From the NCBI GenBank assembly GCA_002336115.1, contig DDEN01000041.1:1-64000 (forward strand): 64,000 bases of DNA. The letters run 5' to 3'. This document shows positions 16,713 through 25,750 of the stretch, piece by piece. Source of the stretch: Chitinophagaceae bacterium UBA1953. Lineage in GTDB: Bacteria; Bacteroidota; Bacteroidia; Chitinophagales; Chitinophagaceae. Position numbers and translations under genes: made by a program. The first letter of the stretch is position 1. Each line of letters starts with the position of its first letter. The notes beneath the pieces are model-generated. The model saw nothing but the letters and a program-made list of their open reading frames with translations. It was not told the DNA's origin and made no database searches.

Positions 16713-18338
16713 ATGCCTATCCGAATGACAGATGATCCACAAGATCAACAGGAACAATACAACAATGATAACTCTGGTGGCGGTGGTGGAAATTTTCCCA
16801 TTGGTCCAGGCGGTGGAAGTGGTGGTGGATTACTTAGCCTCTTACCATTGCTCTTGAGTTTATTTGGAAGAGGAAGAGGTGGCGGTGGTGGAAAAGGAAT
16901 TATTATCTTGCTTGTACTCGCAGCAGGTGCTTATTTCTTTTTCAGCCGTACAGGTTGTAATATGAGTGACATTTCCGGACTAACAACCGGCGGCATGTTA
17001 GACCCCAAAGAGTTTGAAAAAGCAGAAATATATGAATCACTTTCTGATGATGACGGTAAGAATCCTTTGCCTGAAGCTGCTAACCTGCAACGTTTCTGCC
17101 CTACCCCGCAAAACCAGGGATCGCAGGGCTCCTGTGTTGCATGGAGCAGTGCTTACGCTGCACATACAATTTTAGAAGCCACAAAAACAGGAAAGCAACC
17201 AAATGAAGTTGCCTTCTCTCCATCGTTTATGTACAACCAGATTGGCTTGGATGGATGTCAGGGTTCTTATGTTGAAAGAGCAATGGAATTTATGGCAAAA
17301 AAAGGCGGTGTTCCGTATAATGAATTTCCTTACACCGATCAGGAATGTTCAAGTCAGCCAAATAATCAACTACAGCAGGAAGCTTTGCAATTCCGCATGC
17401 GTGGATTTAACCGTTTAAGTGCAGGCGACAGGAATGATGCAATTGACCTGCGTGCAATAAGAGAAAACTTAGCACAAGGAGCACCGGTAGTAATTGGTAT
17501 GATGGTTGGACAAAGTTTTATGCAACCGATGATGGGCCAGGATTTATGGGTTCCTGCAAGTGGCGATAAAAGCATGATGGGATTTGGCGGCCATGCAATG
17601 TGTGTTGTAGGCTATGATGATAAGAAATATGGCGGCTCATTTTTATTAATGAATAGTTGGGGACAGGAATGGGGCAATAATGGTTTTGCATGGGTTCGTT
17701 ACAACGATTTTAAATATTTTGTAAGAGAAGCTTATGGTGTAAACCCTATGTATGCTGGCAATGCCGGTGTTCAGCAGTTTGCATGTGAAATTGGATTGGT
17801 GAGAGTGGAATACGATGGAAAGAAAACAGTTGCCAAAGACAATATTCCGTTGCGTACAGGAAGTGGTAACAGGTTTGAAACAACGGCTCCTGTTCGTGCA
17901 GGCACAAAATTTAAAATGGAAATAAAAAACAGCACTGATTGTTATGTTTATGTTTTTGGAAAAGAAACCGATGGAACAAGTTATACGTTGTTTCCTTATC
18001 CAAGAACCGATGACCCAACAAAAACCAAATATTCACCTTTCTGCGGAATTACCGGCTATCGTTTATTTCCGAAAGATAAAAGCATGACACCCGACAGTTT
18101 AGGAAATCGTGATGTAATAGCTGTTGTTATCAGTAAGAAAGAATTAAACTGGCATGCACTCAATCGGCAGATGAGTGCAAACCCTTCAGCCGATTATGGA
18201 ACAAGAATAAACAACGCTTTAGGTTCATCGCTTATTCGCAATGTTCGCTATTCGTCCACAGGAAAAGGTGCCATGCGTTTTGATGTTACTGGCGACTCTA
18301 ATGATGTAGTGGCTTGTATTGTGGAAATAACGAAATAA
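16713..18338 (+). CDS. membrane-anchored papain-like (C1) protease with DUF4384-like tail
   Basis: The protein has 541 residues. A Gly-rich segment (21-62) flanks a transmembrane helix (about 62-78, KGIIILLVLAAGAYFFF). The C1A-type peptidase domain runs from about 118 to 345, with oxyanion Gln135 and catalytic Cys141 in NQGSQGSCVAWSSA, His294 in GGHAMCVVGY, and Asn314 in LMNSWGQEWG. The complete triad suggests an active enzyme. The C-terminal 170 residues (FKMEIKNSTDCYVYVFGKE, then TLFPYPRTDDP) resemble DUF4384, also seen in the caspase-like protein at the right end of the window. There is no cleavable signal, so the protease domain probably faces the periplasm from an N-in anchor, though topology is inferred. 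No inhibitor or propeptide gene is adjacent. Confidence 0.88.
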   Translation: MPIRMTDDPQDQQEQYNNDNSGGGGGNFPIGPGGGSGGGLLSLLPLLLSLFGRGRGGGGGKGIIILLVLAAGAYFFFSRTGCNMSDISGLTTGGMLDPKEFEKAEIYESLSDDDGKNPLPEAANLQRFCPTPQNQGSQGSCVAWSSAYAAHTILEATKTGKQPNEVAFSPSFMYNQIGLDGCQGSYVERAMEFMAKKGGVPYNEFPYTDQECSSQPNNQLQQEALQFRMRGFNRLSAGDRNDAIDLRAIRENLAQGAPVVIGMMVGQSFMQPMMGQDLWVPASGDKSMMGFGGHAMCVVGYDDKKYGGSFLLMNSWGQEWGNNGFAWVRYNDFKYFVREAYGVNPMYAGNAGVQQFACEIGLVRVEYDGKKTVAKDNIPLRTGSGNRFETTAPVRAGTKFKMEIKNSTDCYVYVFGKETDGTSYTLFPYPRTDDPTKTKYSPFCGITGYRLFPKDKSMTPDSLGNRDVIAVVISKKELNWHALNRQMSANPSADYGTRINNALGSSLIRNVRYSSTGKGAMRFDVTGDSNDVVACIVEITK

Positions 18339-18384
18339 GAAACATGCTGAGAGTTTTAAGATTGACTTACCATAATTTATAAAA

Positions 18385-18876
18385 ATGAACCCGGCATCAT
18401 CTGAATTTATTCAGCAAATGGCACACCCGATTAAAAGCAGGATGTTTTTGCTGCTGAAGTTACCTTCTGCTTTTTTCAGCGGTGTAAGAATAACATCACT
18501 TACAGGTGAAAAATGCGAAGTTCGTGTTCCTTACAAATGGTTTTCGCAAAACCCGTTTCGCTCAACTTATTTTGCCTGCCTCGCTATGGCCGCAGAAATG
18601 AGTACCGGAGTACTGGCATTAATGCAGGTTACAGGAAGAAAACCATCAGTTTCTATGCTGGTTATAAATCTTGAGGCAAGTTATTTTAAGAAAGCAACTG
18701 ATGTTACCACATTTGTTTGTGAAGATGGCAAAACAATTGAACAGGTGGTTGATGAAACCATTGCAACAGGTGAAGCAAAAACATTCAGAGCGAAATCAGT
18801 TGGCAGAAACAAAGCCGGTGAACTTATTGCTGAATTTTATTTAACATGGTCTTTTAAGGCAAAAAGAAATCAATGA
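18385..18876 (+). CDS. DUF4442 hotdog-fold protein, thioesterase-like
   Basis: The 163-residue protein belongs to DUF4442, a family related to hotdog-fold acyl-CoA thioesterases. Visible features are the helix-loop STYFACLAMAAEMSTGVLAL, where such enzymes bind CoA, and alternating beta strands before and after it. No signal peptide is present. It starts 46 bp after the papain-like protease gene on the same strand. A thioesterase role is a family-level guess, as the catalytic acid is not clearly assigned. Confidence 0.8.
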   Translation: MNPASSEFIQQMAHPIKSRMFLLLKLPSAFFSGVRITSLTGEKCEVRVPYKWFSQNPFRSTYFACLAMAAEMSTGVLALMQVTGRKPSVSMLVINLEASYFKKATDVTTFVCEDGKTIEQVVDETIATGEAKTFRAKSVGRNKAGELIAEFYLTWSFKAKRNQ

Positions 18877-19022
18877 TTATTTTTAATTGAAGATTGCTGA
18901 ACATTCAATTGTTACATCAAGTTTTATCATGAAAGAACAGGAAAAATCATAGAAAATTTATTACTACTCTACGATTTTTTCCGAGGCTGTCATGTATCTG
19001 AAAACAAATAAAAAAATAGCAT

Positions 19023-20423
19023 ATGAAAATAGCATTTCACGGAGCCGCAAGAACAGTAACAGGAAGTAAACATGTCATTTCTCTTTCAAACGGGAAAAAA
19101 CTTTTGCTTGATTGTGGCATGTTCCAGGGTATGGGAAAGAACACTGATTCTCTCAACAGGGAATGGGGCTTTATTCCTTCTGAAATTAATTACATGATTT
19201 TAAGTCATGCTCACATTGATCACAGCGGGCTCATCCCCAAACTTGTAAGTGATGGCTTCCAGGGAAAAATTTATTGCACACCCGCTACACAAAAACTGAC
19301 AGAGGTTCTGCTTGAAGACAGTGCAGAAATTCAGCAGGATGACGTAAAATATGAAAACAAACGCAGAGCTAATGAAGGCTTACCCTATTTGAAACCGTTG
19401 TACACTATTGAAGACGCAAAAAATGTAACCGGCCATTTTGTGAATGCAGAATATGGAGAATGGTTCAGTATTGATGAAAATATTGAAGCCATGTTTACTG
19501 ATGCAGGGCATATAATTGGCAGCGCATGCGTTCACCTTAAAATAACTGAGAATGGAAAAACCAAGGGAATTACCTTTTCGGGTGATATTGGCCGTTACAG
19601 GGATGTGATTTTAAAATCGCCACAGGAATTTCCACAGGCCGATGTAATTGTAATGGAATCAACCTATGGCAACAGCCTGCACGATAATGCAGCCTCAAGC
19701 CCCGACCAGTTATTGCAATGGATTATTAAAGCATGCCTGGAGAAAAAAGGAAAACTTATTATACCTGCATTTAGCGTTGGAAGAACACAGGAAATTTTAT
19801 TCGACCTCAACCAGCTTGAGCTCGAAAAACGCCTACCTGATCTGGATTACTTTGTTGACAGTCCGTTAAGTATTGAGGCAACACAAATAGTAAAAAGCTT
19901 TCCTAAACTTTTTAACAGCCGGATACAAAAAGTGCTTGAAAGTGACAGTGACCCTTTTGCTTTTAAGGGTTTGAGATATATAAAAACAGTTGACGAATCG
20001 AAACTGCTCAATTTCAGGCGTGGACCTTATGTTGTCATCAGCGCCAGCGGAATGGCAGATGCAGGAAGAGTTAAACATCACATCAATAACGCAATTGAAA
20101 ACAGCCGCAATACAATATTGCTAACCGGTTATTGCGAACCACATTCACTCGGAGGTAAATTACTTGAAGGAAGAAAAGAAGTAAAAATATTTGGAGTAGA
20201 AAAAGAAGTACATGCTGAAATAGGGCAAATAAAAAGCATGAGTGCGCATGGCGATTATGAAGATATGAGCCAATGGCTTGCCTGCCAGAATCCTCAACAG
20301 GTAGAAAAACTTTTCCTGGTACATGGGGAGTATAATGTACAGGTAGCTTTTGAAAAGCGGTTGTTCAAAAAAGGGTTTAAAGACATTACAATTCCTGAAA
20401 GACATTTCGAAATAGGTATTTAA
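19023..20423 (+). CDS. metallo-beta-lactamase/beta-CASP RNA nuclease-type protein
   Basis: The 466-residue protein has the metallo-beta-lactamase zinc site SHAHIDHSG (H62, H64, D66, H67), further ligands in DAGHIIGSA and SGDIGR, the beta-CASP insertion with PAFSVGRTQEIL, and the C-terminal RMMBL part SAHGDYEDMSQWL with VHGE. This domain order is that of the CPSF73/Ysh1-like nucleases, which process or degrade RNA. In bacteria, such proteins usually act as RNases of unknown target. It is not RNase J, which is longer and has a separate C-terminal domain. It stands alone, 146 bp after the DUF4442 gene. Confidence 0.9.
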   Translation: MKIAFHGAARTVTGSKHVISLSNGKKLLLDCGMFQGMGKNTDSLNREWGFIPSEINYMILSHAHIDHSGLIPKLVSDGFQGKIYCTPATQKLTEVLLEDSAEIQQDDVKYENKRRANEGLPYLKPLYTIEDAKNVTGHFVNAEYGEWFSIDENIEAMFTDAGHIIGSACVHLKITENGKTKGITFSGDIGRYRDVILKSPQEFPQADVIVMESTYGNSLHDNAASSPDQLLQWIIKACLEKKGKLIIPAFSVGRTQEILFDLNQLELEKRLPDLDYFVDSPLSIEATQIVKSFPKLFNSRIQKVLESDSDPFAFKGLRYIKTVDESKLLNFRRGPYVVISASGMADAGRVKHHINNAIENSRNTILLTGYCEPHSLGGKLLEGRKEVKIFGVEKEVHAEIGQIKSMSAHGDYEDMSQWLACQNPQQVEKLFLVHGEYNVQVAFEKRLFKKGFKDITIPERHFEIGI

Positions 20424-20433
20424 CTGTAATAAG

Positions 20434-20482
20434 AAAACCCCGGCACTTAGTCCGGGGTTGCTTAAAAACCCATGCGGGTTTT
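20434..20482. terminator. tandem hairpins between convergent genes
   Basis: The first hairpin is AACCCCGG (20436-20443) with CCGGGGTT (20452-20459); a second is AAACCC (20466-20471) with GGGTTT (20476-20481). Both lie between the beta-CASP gene and the convergent type IX secreted protein. Confidence 0.7.
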
Positions 20483-20556
20483 GGGTAAAGCGATTAGCTG
20501 TTTAAAAAAGGTGTTTGGAATTCTTTGTCAGCAACCTGATCCGTACTTATAATAAA

Positions 20557-21813
20557 CTAATTTGCTTTAATAATTTTAGATGATGATGTTTCGGCACCGT
20601 TACTTACTTTAACAATATAAGTTCCTCCGTTTAGATCCTGAACATTAATTTGCTGTATCTGTGCAGCTTTTGTATTGTTCACACGCTTAACAAGCAGCCC
20701 GTTTGAGTTGTAAACCTCATAAACAACCTGTTTTTCCTGCCATTCTGCCGGAATCATTACACGCACTTCATTTGTTACAGGGTTAGGGAAAGTAGAAAGC
20801 TTGATTTTTGTATCGTTAGCTGAAAGGCGAATCATTCTTATTTCTGAATACGAATATTTCCCGTCAATATCCACCATCTTTAACCTGTAGTACACTACTG
20901 AGGATGTATTATTCTGAAGATTATCTTTATAAGAATAGTTAAAAGTATAGGAAGCGTCCGAATTAGCATCTGCAAACATCACCCCAGCATCAGAAAAGTC
21001 TTTTCCATTTGTACTTTTTTCTATTACAAAATGGCTGAAGTTTGTGTGGCTGGTTGTTGACCATACAAGCTCACTGTTGTTATTTTTTAATAACGCCTGA
21101 AAACTTGTAAGAGTAACAGGCAATGGAGTACTCATAGCATAATTCTTAATTAAAAGACTATACTGACGAACGCCGTTAGAATTATTTTCAGTAATTGCAC
21201 CAAACTTTACTTTAACCGAAGAAACATAACCATTGGTAACCTGGCTCATTACTTCTTTCGCAGAAGTATCAATATTTCCCTTGGCAATTCCAGAAATATT
21301 ACGGATGTATGTTTTGTTTGCACTGTTTTTGATGTTAATCTGTGGTGCATTTGATAAATAAAAGCCCGCTGCAGCAGGAGCTGAAAATTCAGCAAATTCT
21401 TTAACAGAATTATTACCGTCGATATCAAGAATATTACTGTTCAAAGCTCCAAAATAAAAAGCTGTACCGGTTTGGCTACTTACGAAATCTATTGAAAAAA
21501 CTACGTATGAGGTTCCAATATTGCCTGGCTGAAAGGAAGGCTGAAAACCACTTGCAATCCCCACCTGGTTATCATCAATTCGCATAATACGACCACCATT
21601 CACAATACTGTCAATTTTTACATACGCATTCACACCGCCTATTACATTATTATAGCGGTAAACAGCACCTTCCTGTAGGTCAGTTCCACTAACAAGAACA
21701 GGACTATTAAACGATAACTGGGCAAAACTTACTTGTGAAAAAAGGATAAGAGAAAAAATAACCGTAAAAATTTTTACAGTTCTGTTTACTGTTGATAAAT
21801 AAGGCATATACAT
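20557..21813 (-). CDS. secreted protein with type A type IX sorting domain
   Basis: The protein has 418 residues. The signal peptide ends at about residue 32 (ILFSQVSFAQ). The mature part is a beta-rich region with no recognised enzyme fold. From about 235 there is a fibronectin-like strand pattern (LVWSTTSHTNFSHFVIEKSTNGKDF in two parts), common before type IX sorting signals. The final 80 residues, starting LSTFPNPVTNEVRV and ending in GGTYIVKVSNG...KIIKAN, form a type A C-terminal sorting domain that directs secretion across the outer membrane. A second in-frame ATG lies two codons in. It is probably a cell-surface or released protein of unknown role. Confidence 0.88.
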   Translation of the reverse strand: MYMPYLSTVNRTVKIFTVIFSLILFSQVSFAQLSFNSPVLVSGTDLQEGAVYRYNNVIGGVNAYVKIDSIVNGGRIMRIDDNQVGIASGFQPSFQPGNIGTSYVVFSIDFVSSQTGTAFYFGALNSNILDIDGNNSVKEFAEFSAPAAAGFYLSNAPQINIKNSANKTYIRNISGIAKGNIDTSAKEVMSQVTNGYVSSVKVKFGAITENNSNGVRQYSLLIKNYAMSTPLPVTLTSFQALLKNNNSELVWSTTSHTNFSHFVIEKSTNGKDFSDAGVMFADANSDASYTFNYSYKDNLQNNTSSVVYYRLKMVDIDGKYSYSEIRMIRLSANDTKIKLSTFPNPVTNEVRVMIPAEWQEKQVVYEVYNSNGLLVKRVNNTKAAQIQQINVQDLNGGTYIVKVSNGAETSSSKIIKAN

Positions 21814-22104
21814 TGTTTTAATAAGGACGAATACGGGGATTTTCTGGAGAGAGGACTTTAAAACTGCTTATTTGCAGACGGGAAAGTATTTGCTGTTGCT
21901 AATGATTTCCCTTTAGTGGTGCAAAGATGCACCGAGAATTTATCATAAGCAATAGTATTTCTACGATTCAGAATAAGTTTTTTTACGATATGGTAATTTT
22001 ACAGATTCAAGTAGTTGAAAATCAAACAAACCACGAATCAATTTTCTGAAAAAATACTTTAGAAGGAAGGGAAAAAAATAAAAAAAGATAGCGAGAATAA
22101 AAAA
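21814..22104. promoter_or_regulatory. intergenic region with candidate promoter for the type IX protein
   Basis: No gene is visible. On the minus strand, CATCTTTG at 21922-21929 is one base off TAnnTTTG, and TTG at 21950-21952 lies 20 bp upstream of it. The -7 box sits inside a small dyad GTGCA-AAGA-TGCAC (21919-21932). The leader to the ATG at 21813 would be about 100 bases. Confidence 0.4.
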
Positions 22105-22130
22105 ATCCTGCTAAAAAGCAGGATTTTTTT
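22105..22130 (-). terminator. tRNA-Glu terminator
   Basis: The arms ATCCTGCT (22105-22112) and AGCAGGAT (22117-22124) lie just after the tRNA 3' end, with A/T runs on both sides, giving a T run on the minus strand. Confidence 0.85.
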
Positions 22131-22131
22131 G

Positions 22132-22203
22132 TACCACGTACGGGATTCGAACCCGTGATTCCTCCGTGAAAGGGAGGCGTCTTAACCCCTTGACCAACGC
22201 GGC
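22132..22203 (-). tRNA. tRNA-Glu (UUC anticodon)
   Basis: On the minus strand, a 72-base cloverleaf can be drawn: acceptor GCCGCGT with ACGTGGT (two G-U pairs), D arm GTC/GAC, anticodon stem CCTCC/GGAGG with loop CTTTCAC (anticodon TTC), and T arm ACGGG-TTCGAAT-CCCGT. The discriminator is A. CCA is not encoded, so it must be added enzymatically. A consensus promoter lies upstream and a hairpin terminator downstream, so it is a single-tRNA transcription unit. Confidence 0.95.
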
Positions 22204-22221
22204 GCTTATTTTTTGGGACGG

Positions 22222-22253
22222 CAAAGATAGGTGTAGGTATGTTTCCTGCCAAA
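22222..22253 (-). promoter_or_regulatory. tRNA-Glu promoter
   Basis: The -7 element TATCTTTG is at 22222-22229 and the -33 TTTG at 22250-22253, 20 bp apart, both on the minus strand. It matches the consensus fully and resembles the rRNA promoters. Transcription should start about 10 bases before the tRNA. Confidence 0.8.
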
Positions 22254-22412
22254 CAATTTTGAAAATTACTCTTAAGTTTCTTTTTAAAGGTTTGCCATAT
22301 GAAGTTTTGAAAATGATTGCTGGAGCAAAAAGGCGGAAAGAAATGAGATTAATTAGCACTGTATATGCCATATATCAGCACAAAAACTAACAAACTTTAT
22401 CTCTAAACTGAT

Positions 22413-22420
22413 TAACTTCG
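22413..22420 (+). promoter_or_regulatory. gapA -7 element
   Basis: TAACTTCG, a one-base variant of TAnnTTTG, lies 33 bases before the gapA ATG. The same variant lies at a similar distance before pgk, so the two glycolytic genes may share promoter properties. Confidence 0.5.
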
Positions 22421-22453
22421 CTCCGCATTTTTAAAACCCCTAAAAATTTTACT

Positions 22454-23467
22454 ATGAGTACAGTTAAAGTAGCAATTAATGGTTTTGGCAGAATCGGACG
22501 TTTAGTTTACCGCCAGATATATAAAATGGAGGGCATTGATGTAGTTGCAATCAATGATCTTACATCGCCCAAGGTATTAGGCCATCTGTTGAAGTATGAT
22601 ACCGCACAGGGGCGTTTTGATGCTGATGTAAAAAGTACCGAAAACTCAATTATAGTTAATGGAGATGAAGTAAAGATTTATGCACAGAAAGATCCTTCAC
22701 AAATTCCCTGGGCATCACATGATGTGGATGTGGTTCTGGAATGTACAGGTTTCTTTACCGATAAAACAAAAGCTGAAGCTCACTTAGCTGCCGGTGCAAA
22801 GAAAGTAGTTATCAGCGCTCCCGCAACTGGCGATCTTAAAACAGTTGTATTTAATGTAAACCATAATATTCTTGATGGTAGCGAAACAGTAATCAGTTGT
22901 GCAAGTTGTACAACTAACTGTCTGGCTCCAATGGCTCAGGTTCTTGATGAAAAATTCGGTGGAATTGTAAATGGTTTAATGACAACCATCCACGCTTATA
23001 CAAACGATCAGAACACACAGGATGCTCCTCATGCAAAAGGTGACCTGCGTCGTGCCCGTGCAGCAGCTCAGAACATTGTTCCTAACAGCACAGGTGCCGC
23101 AAAAGCAATCGGGCTGGTTTTACCTAATCTGAAAGGAAAATTAGATGGCAGTGCTCAACGTGTTCCAACTTTAACCGGTTCATTAACTGAATTAACTGCA
23201 GTTCTTGGCAAAAAAGTTACAAAAGAAGAAATTAACGAAGCAATGAAAGCTGCAGCTAATGAAAGCTACGGTTATACTGAAGATGAAATTGTAAGCAGCG
23301 ATATTATTGGCATGAGCTTCGGTTCTTTGTTTGATGCAACGCAAACAAGAGTACAGACAGTAGGTGACACTCAGCTTGTTCGTACAATTTCATGGTACGA
23401 TAACGAAATGAGCTACGTTAGCCAGCTTGTTCGCACTCTGCACTATTTTGCAAAACTGATTAAATAA
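22454..23467 (+). CDS. gapA: glyceraldehyde-3-phosphate dehydrogenase
   Basis: This enzyme oxidises glyceraldehyde-3-phosphate to 1,3-bisphosphoglycerate in glycolysis. The 337-residue protein has the NAD-binding INGFGRIGRLVYR at its N-terminus, the active-site motif SCASCTTNC with catalytic C152, and WYDNEMSYVSQLVRT near the end. Length and motifs are those of a standard class I enzyme. Its product is the substrate of Pgk, encoded about 0.9 kb downstream, with a lipoprotein gene in between. Confidence 0.98.
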   Translation: MSTVKVAINGFGRIGRLVYRQIYKMEGIDVVAINDLTSPKVLGHLLKYDTAQGRFDADVKSTENSIIVNGDEVKIYAQKDPSQIPWASHDVDVVLECTGFFTDKTKAEAHLAAGAKKVVISAPATGDLKTVVFNVNHNILDGSETVISCASCTTNCLAPMAQVLDEKFGGIVNGLMTTIHAYTNDQNTQDAPHAKGDLRRARAAAQNIVPNSTGAAKAIGLVLPNLKGKLDGSAQRVPTLTGSLTELTAVLGKKVTKEEINEAMKAAANESYGYTEDEIVSSDIIGMSFGSLFDATQTRVQTVGDTQLVRTISWYDNEMSYVSQLVRTLHYFAKLIK

Positions 23468-23469
23468 TC

Positions 23470-24294
23470 ATGACTGCAAATAATAAAATTTTAAAGGGAT
23501 ACTTCGTATGGAGTATCCCTTTTTTATTATTATTTGCCTGTAATAATAATTCAACATCTGCTTCAGAAAGAAAAGATCCGCAAAACAGCGAATGGTATGT
23601 TGCATATAATACAAAAGATAAAAAAGTCAACAATACCAATAAACTGGATGTGTATGTTCTCCGTTTTTATCCCGATAGTACTTACACCTTATGTGCCGAT
23701 CTTTTGTTTGAACAGGGAACCTGGAAGTTTGATGCGCAAAAGAAGCTGATAGTATTAAGTCCTGATATTAAAAATGAGGAACTTTCTCAACGTTATTTAA
23801 TTGATCAAACCTCGCCTGATAAAAAAATAACATTCAGCTTTTATCATCAATATCCACCTGATACACAAAACCCCGACGAAGTAATCCAGGTGCAGTCTGT
23901 TACAAACCAGTCATCCTTTGATCCATACAGTAAAGCATCAAACGCCTGGAGACAAAAACCGTTGCAGCCTGAAACACAGCAGCAGGTTAAACAGCGTACT
24001 ATTGCTTATCTCGGCTTTTTGAAAGCACTTTATACTCACGCCAAAGACAATAATTTTGACGATGCCGGAGGAAGATGGTATCCGAAGCCTCTAAAATTTT
24101 ACAGTAATAAAGTGAGTATGGCTTACGCCAACGAACTGTACGACTGGTACAATTGTTTTTTTAACGAAAGCCAGGCAGTGGATGCTTACAAACTTATTGG
24201 CGGAGCATTGATGAAAACAAAAATTGAAGGAAAAGATGACTTGAGCAGAAACATTAATTGCGTAGATCAATTACTGAATGAAATAAAAAAATAA
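23470..24294 (+). CDS. predicted lipoprotein of unknown function
   Basis: The protein has 274 residues and begins 2 bp after gapA. The hydrophobic stretch VWSIPFLLLFAC ends in a lipobox with the lipidation Cys at residue 24, followed by NNNSTS. A beta-rich segment (LDVYVLRFYPDSTYTLCADL, then QGTWKFDAQKKLIVLSP) suggests a lipocalin-like or META-like strand pattern. The C-terminal half is helical. I do not recognise the family. The tight spacing implies co-transcription with gapA, but no link to glycolysis can be drawn from the sequence. Confidence 0.7.
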   Translation: MTANNKILKGYFVWSIPFLLLFACNNNSTSASERKDPQNSEWYVAYNTKDKKVNNTNKLDVYVLRFYPDSTYTLCADLLFEQGTWKFDAQKKLIVLSPDIKNEELSQRYLIDQTSPDKKITFSFYHQYPPDTQNPDEVIQVQSVTNQSSFDPYSKASNAWRQKPLQPETQQQVKQRTIAYLGFLKALYTHAKDNNFDDAGGRWYPKPLKFYSNKVSMAYANELYDWYNCFFNESQAVDAYKLIGGALMKTKIEGKDDLSRNINCVDQLLNEIKK

Positions 24295-24322
24295 TTACCA
24301 ACCGCTGTTATTAAACATGTAA

Positions 24323-24330
24323 TAACTTCG
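24323..24330 (+). promoter_or_regulatory. pgk -7 element
   Basis: TAACTTCG lies 34 bases before the pgk ATG, identical in sequence and near-identical in position to the gapA element. Confidence 0.5.
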
Positions 24331-24364
24331 TTTGGCTTAACAATCACTGAATAAATATCGTTTT

Positions 24365-25567
24365 ATGAGTAAATTTTCAAACTACAATTTCGCCGGACAG
24401 AAAGCACTGATCCGTGTTGATTTTAATGTACCACTTGACAAAGAAACAAGAGCTATTACTGACGATACAAGAATGAAGGCAGCAATGCCAACCATTAAGA
24501 AAATACTGGCTGATGGCGGCAGTGTAATTCTGATGAGTCACCTCGGTCGTCCAAAAGAAGGCCCTGAAGAAAAATCTTCGTTAAAACACCTTATAACTCA
24601 TCTTGGCGAATTGCTTGGTGGCAATACACCGGTTTTATTTGCCAATGATTGTATTGGCGAGCAGGCTTACCTTACAGCTTCAATGCTGAAGCCGGGTGAA
24701 GTACTGCTTCTGGAAAACCTGCGTTTTTATAAAGAAGAAGAAAAAGGAAACGAAGAGTTTGCCGCCAAATTAGCCAAACTTGGTGATGTATATGTAAACG
24801 ATGCATTTGGTACTGCCCACAGAGCACATGCTTCAACTGCTGTTATTGCAAAATTCTTTCCCGCTGAAAAGAAAATGTTTGGCTTGCTGATGGAAGGAGA
24901 AGTTGCCGCCGGTGAAAAAGTTTTATTAAATGCAGAAAAACCATTTACTGCTATAATTGGTGGTGCAAAAGTGAGCGATAAAATTCTCATTCTTGAAAAC
25001 CTGCTTGAACGTGCAACTGATATTATTATTGGTGGTGGTATGGCTTATACATTTATGAAAGCAATGGGTGGCGAAATTGGAAGTTCACTTTGTGAAGAAG
25101 ACAGAATTGAAACAGCAAAAACAATTCTGGAAAAAGCAAAACAAAAGGGAGTGAGCATTCATCTTCCTGCTGATTCAGTGATTGCAGACAAATTTGCTGC
25201 CGATGCAAATACCGCCGTAGCACCAAGCAATCAGATTCCTTCGGGCTGGATGGGTTTGGATATTGGCCCCGATGCAACTAAACTATTTACCGAAGTTTTA
25301 AGCAAATCAAAAACCATTTTATGGAACGGACCAATGGGAGTTTTTGAAATGGAAAAATTCCAGAAAGGTACTATTGCTGTTGCCCAGGCTGTTGCTGATG
25401 CTACAGGCAAAGGAGCCTTCAGCCTTGTTGGCGGCGGCGACAGTGTAGCTGCAGTTAATGATTTTGGCTTTACTGATAAAGTAAGCTACATTTCAACCGG
25501 TGGCGGTGCAATGCTTGAATTCTTTGAAGGAAAAACGCTTCCTGGTATTGCTGCGGTTAAAGACTGA
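24365..25567 (+). CDS. pgk: phosphoglycerate kinase
   Basis: This enzyme transfers phosphate from 1,3-bisphosphoglycerate to ADP. The 400-residue protein shows ALIRVDFNVPLD near the N-terminus, SHLGRPKEGP, LLLENLRFYKEEE, VYVNDAFGTAHRAHAS, IIGGAKVSDKI, and the nucleotide-binding LVGGGDSVAAVNDFG near the C-terminus. All the usual motifs are intact. It follows gapA and its lipoprotein gene with its own candidate promoter, and it ends at a strong terminator. Confidence 0.98.
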   Translation: MSKFSNYNFAGQKALIRVDFNVPLDKETRAITDDTRMKAAMPTIKKILADGGSVILMSHLGRPKEGPEEKSSLKHLITHLGELLGGNTPVLFANDCIGEQAYLTASMLKPGEVLLLENLRFYKEEEKGNEEFAAKLAKLGDVYVNDAFGTAHRAHASTAVIAKFFPAEKKMFGLLMEGEVAAGEKVLLNAEKPFTAIIGGAKVSDKILILENLLERATDIIIGGGMAYTFMKAMGGEIGSSLCEEDRIETAKTILEKAKQKGVSIHLPADSVIADKFAADANTAVAPSNQIPSGWMGLDIGPDATKLFTEVLSKSKTILWNGPMGVFEMEKFQKGTIAVAQAVADATGKGAFSLVGGGDSVAAVNDFGFTDKVSYISTGGGAMLEFFEGKTLPGIAAVKD

Positions 25568-25584
25568 TTTTAAAAATTACGAAT

Positions 25585-25617
25585 AAAAAAGGCAGTTCAC
25601 CGGAACTGCCTTTTTTA
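25585..25617 (+). terminator. pgk terminator
   Basis: The hairpin GGCAGTTC-ACCG-GAACTGCC (25591-25610) has an A run before and a T run after. Confidence 0.9.
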
Positions 25618-25750
25618 TTTTTAATGAAATCAATTATCCAAACATCTTTCCACATCTTCAAAACACTAACTTTATAATTCGTTTTGTATCACAACTATTT
25701 TCAACAATTTTTTCATTTAGGCTGAAGCAGAGTAAACAAAATATAGCTTT

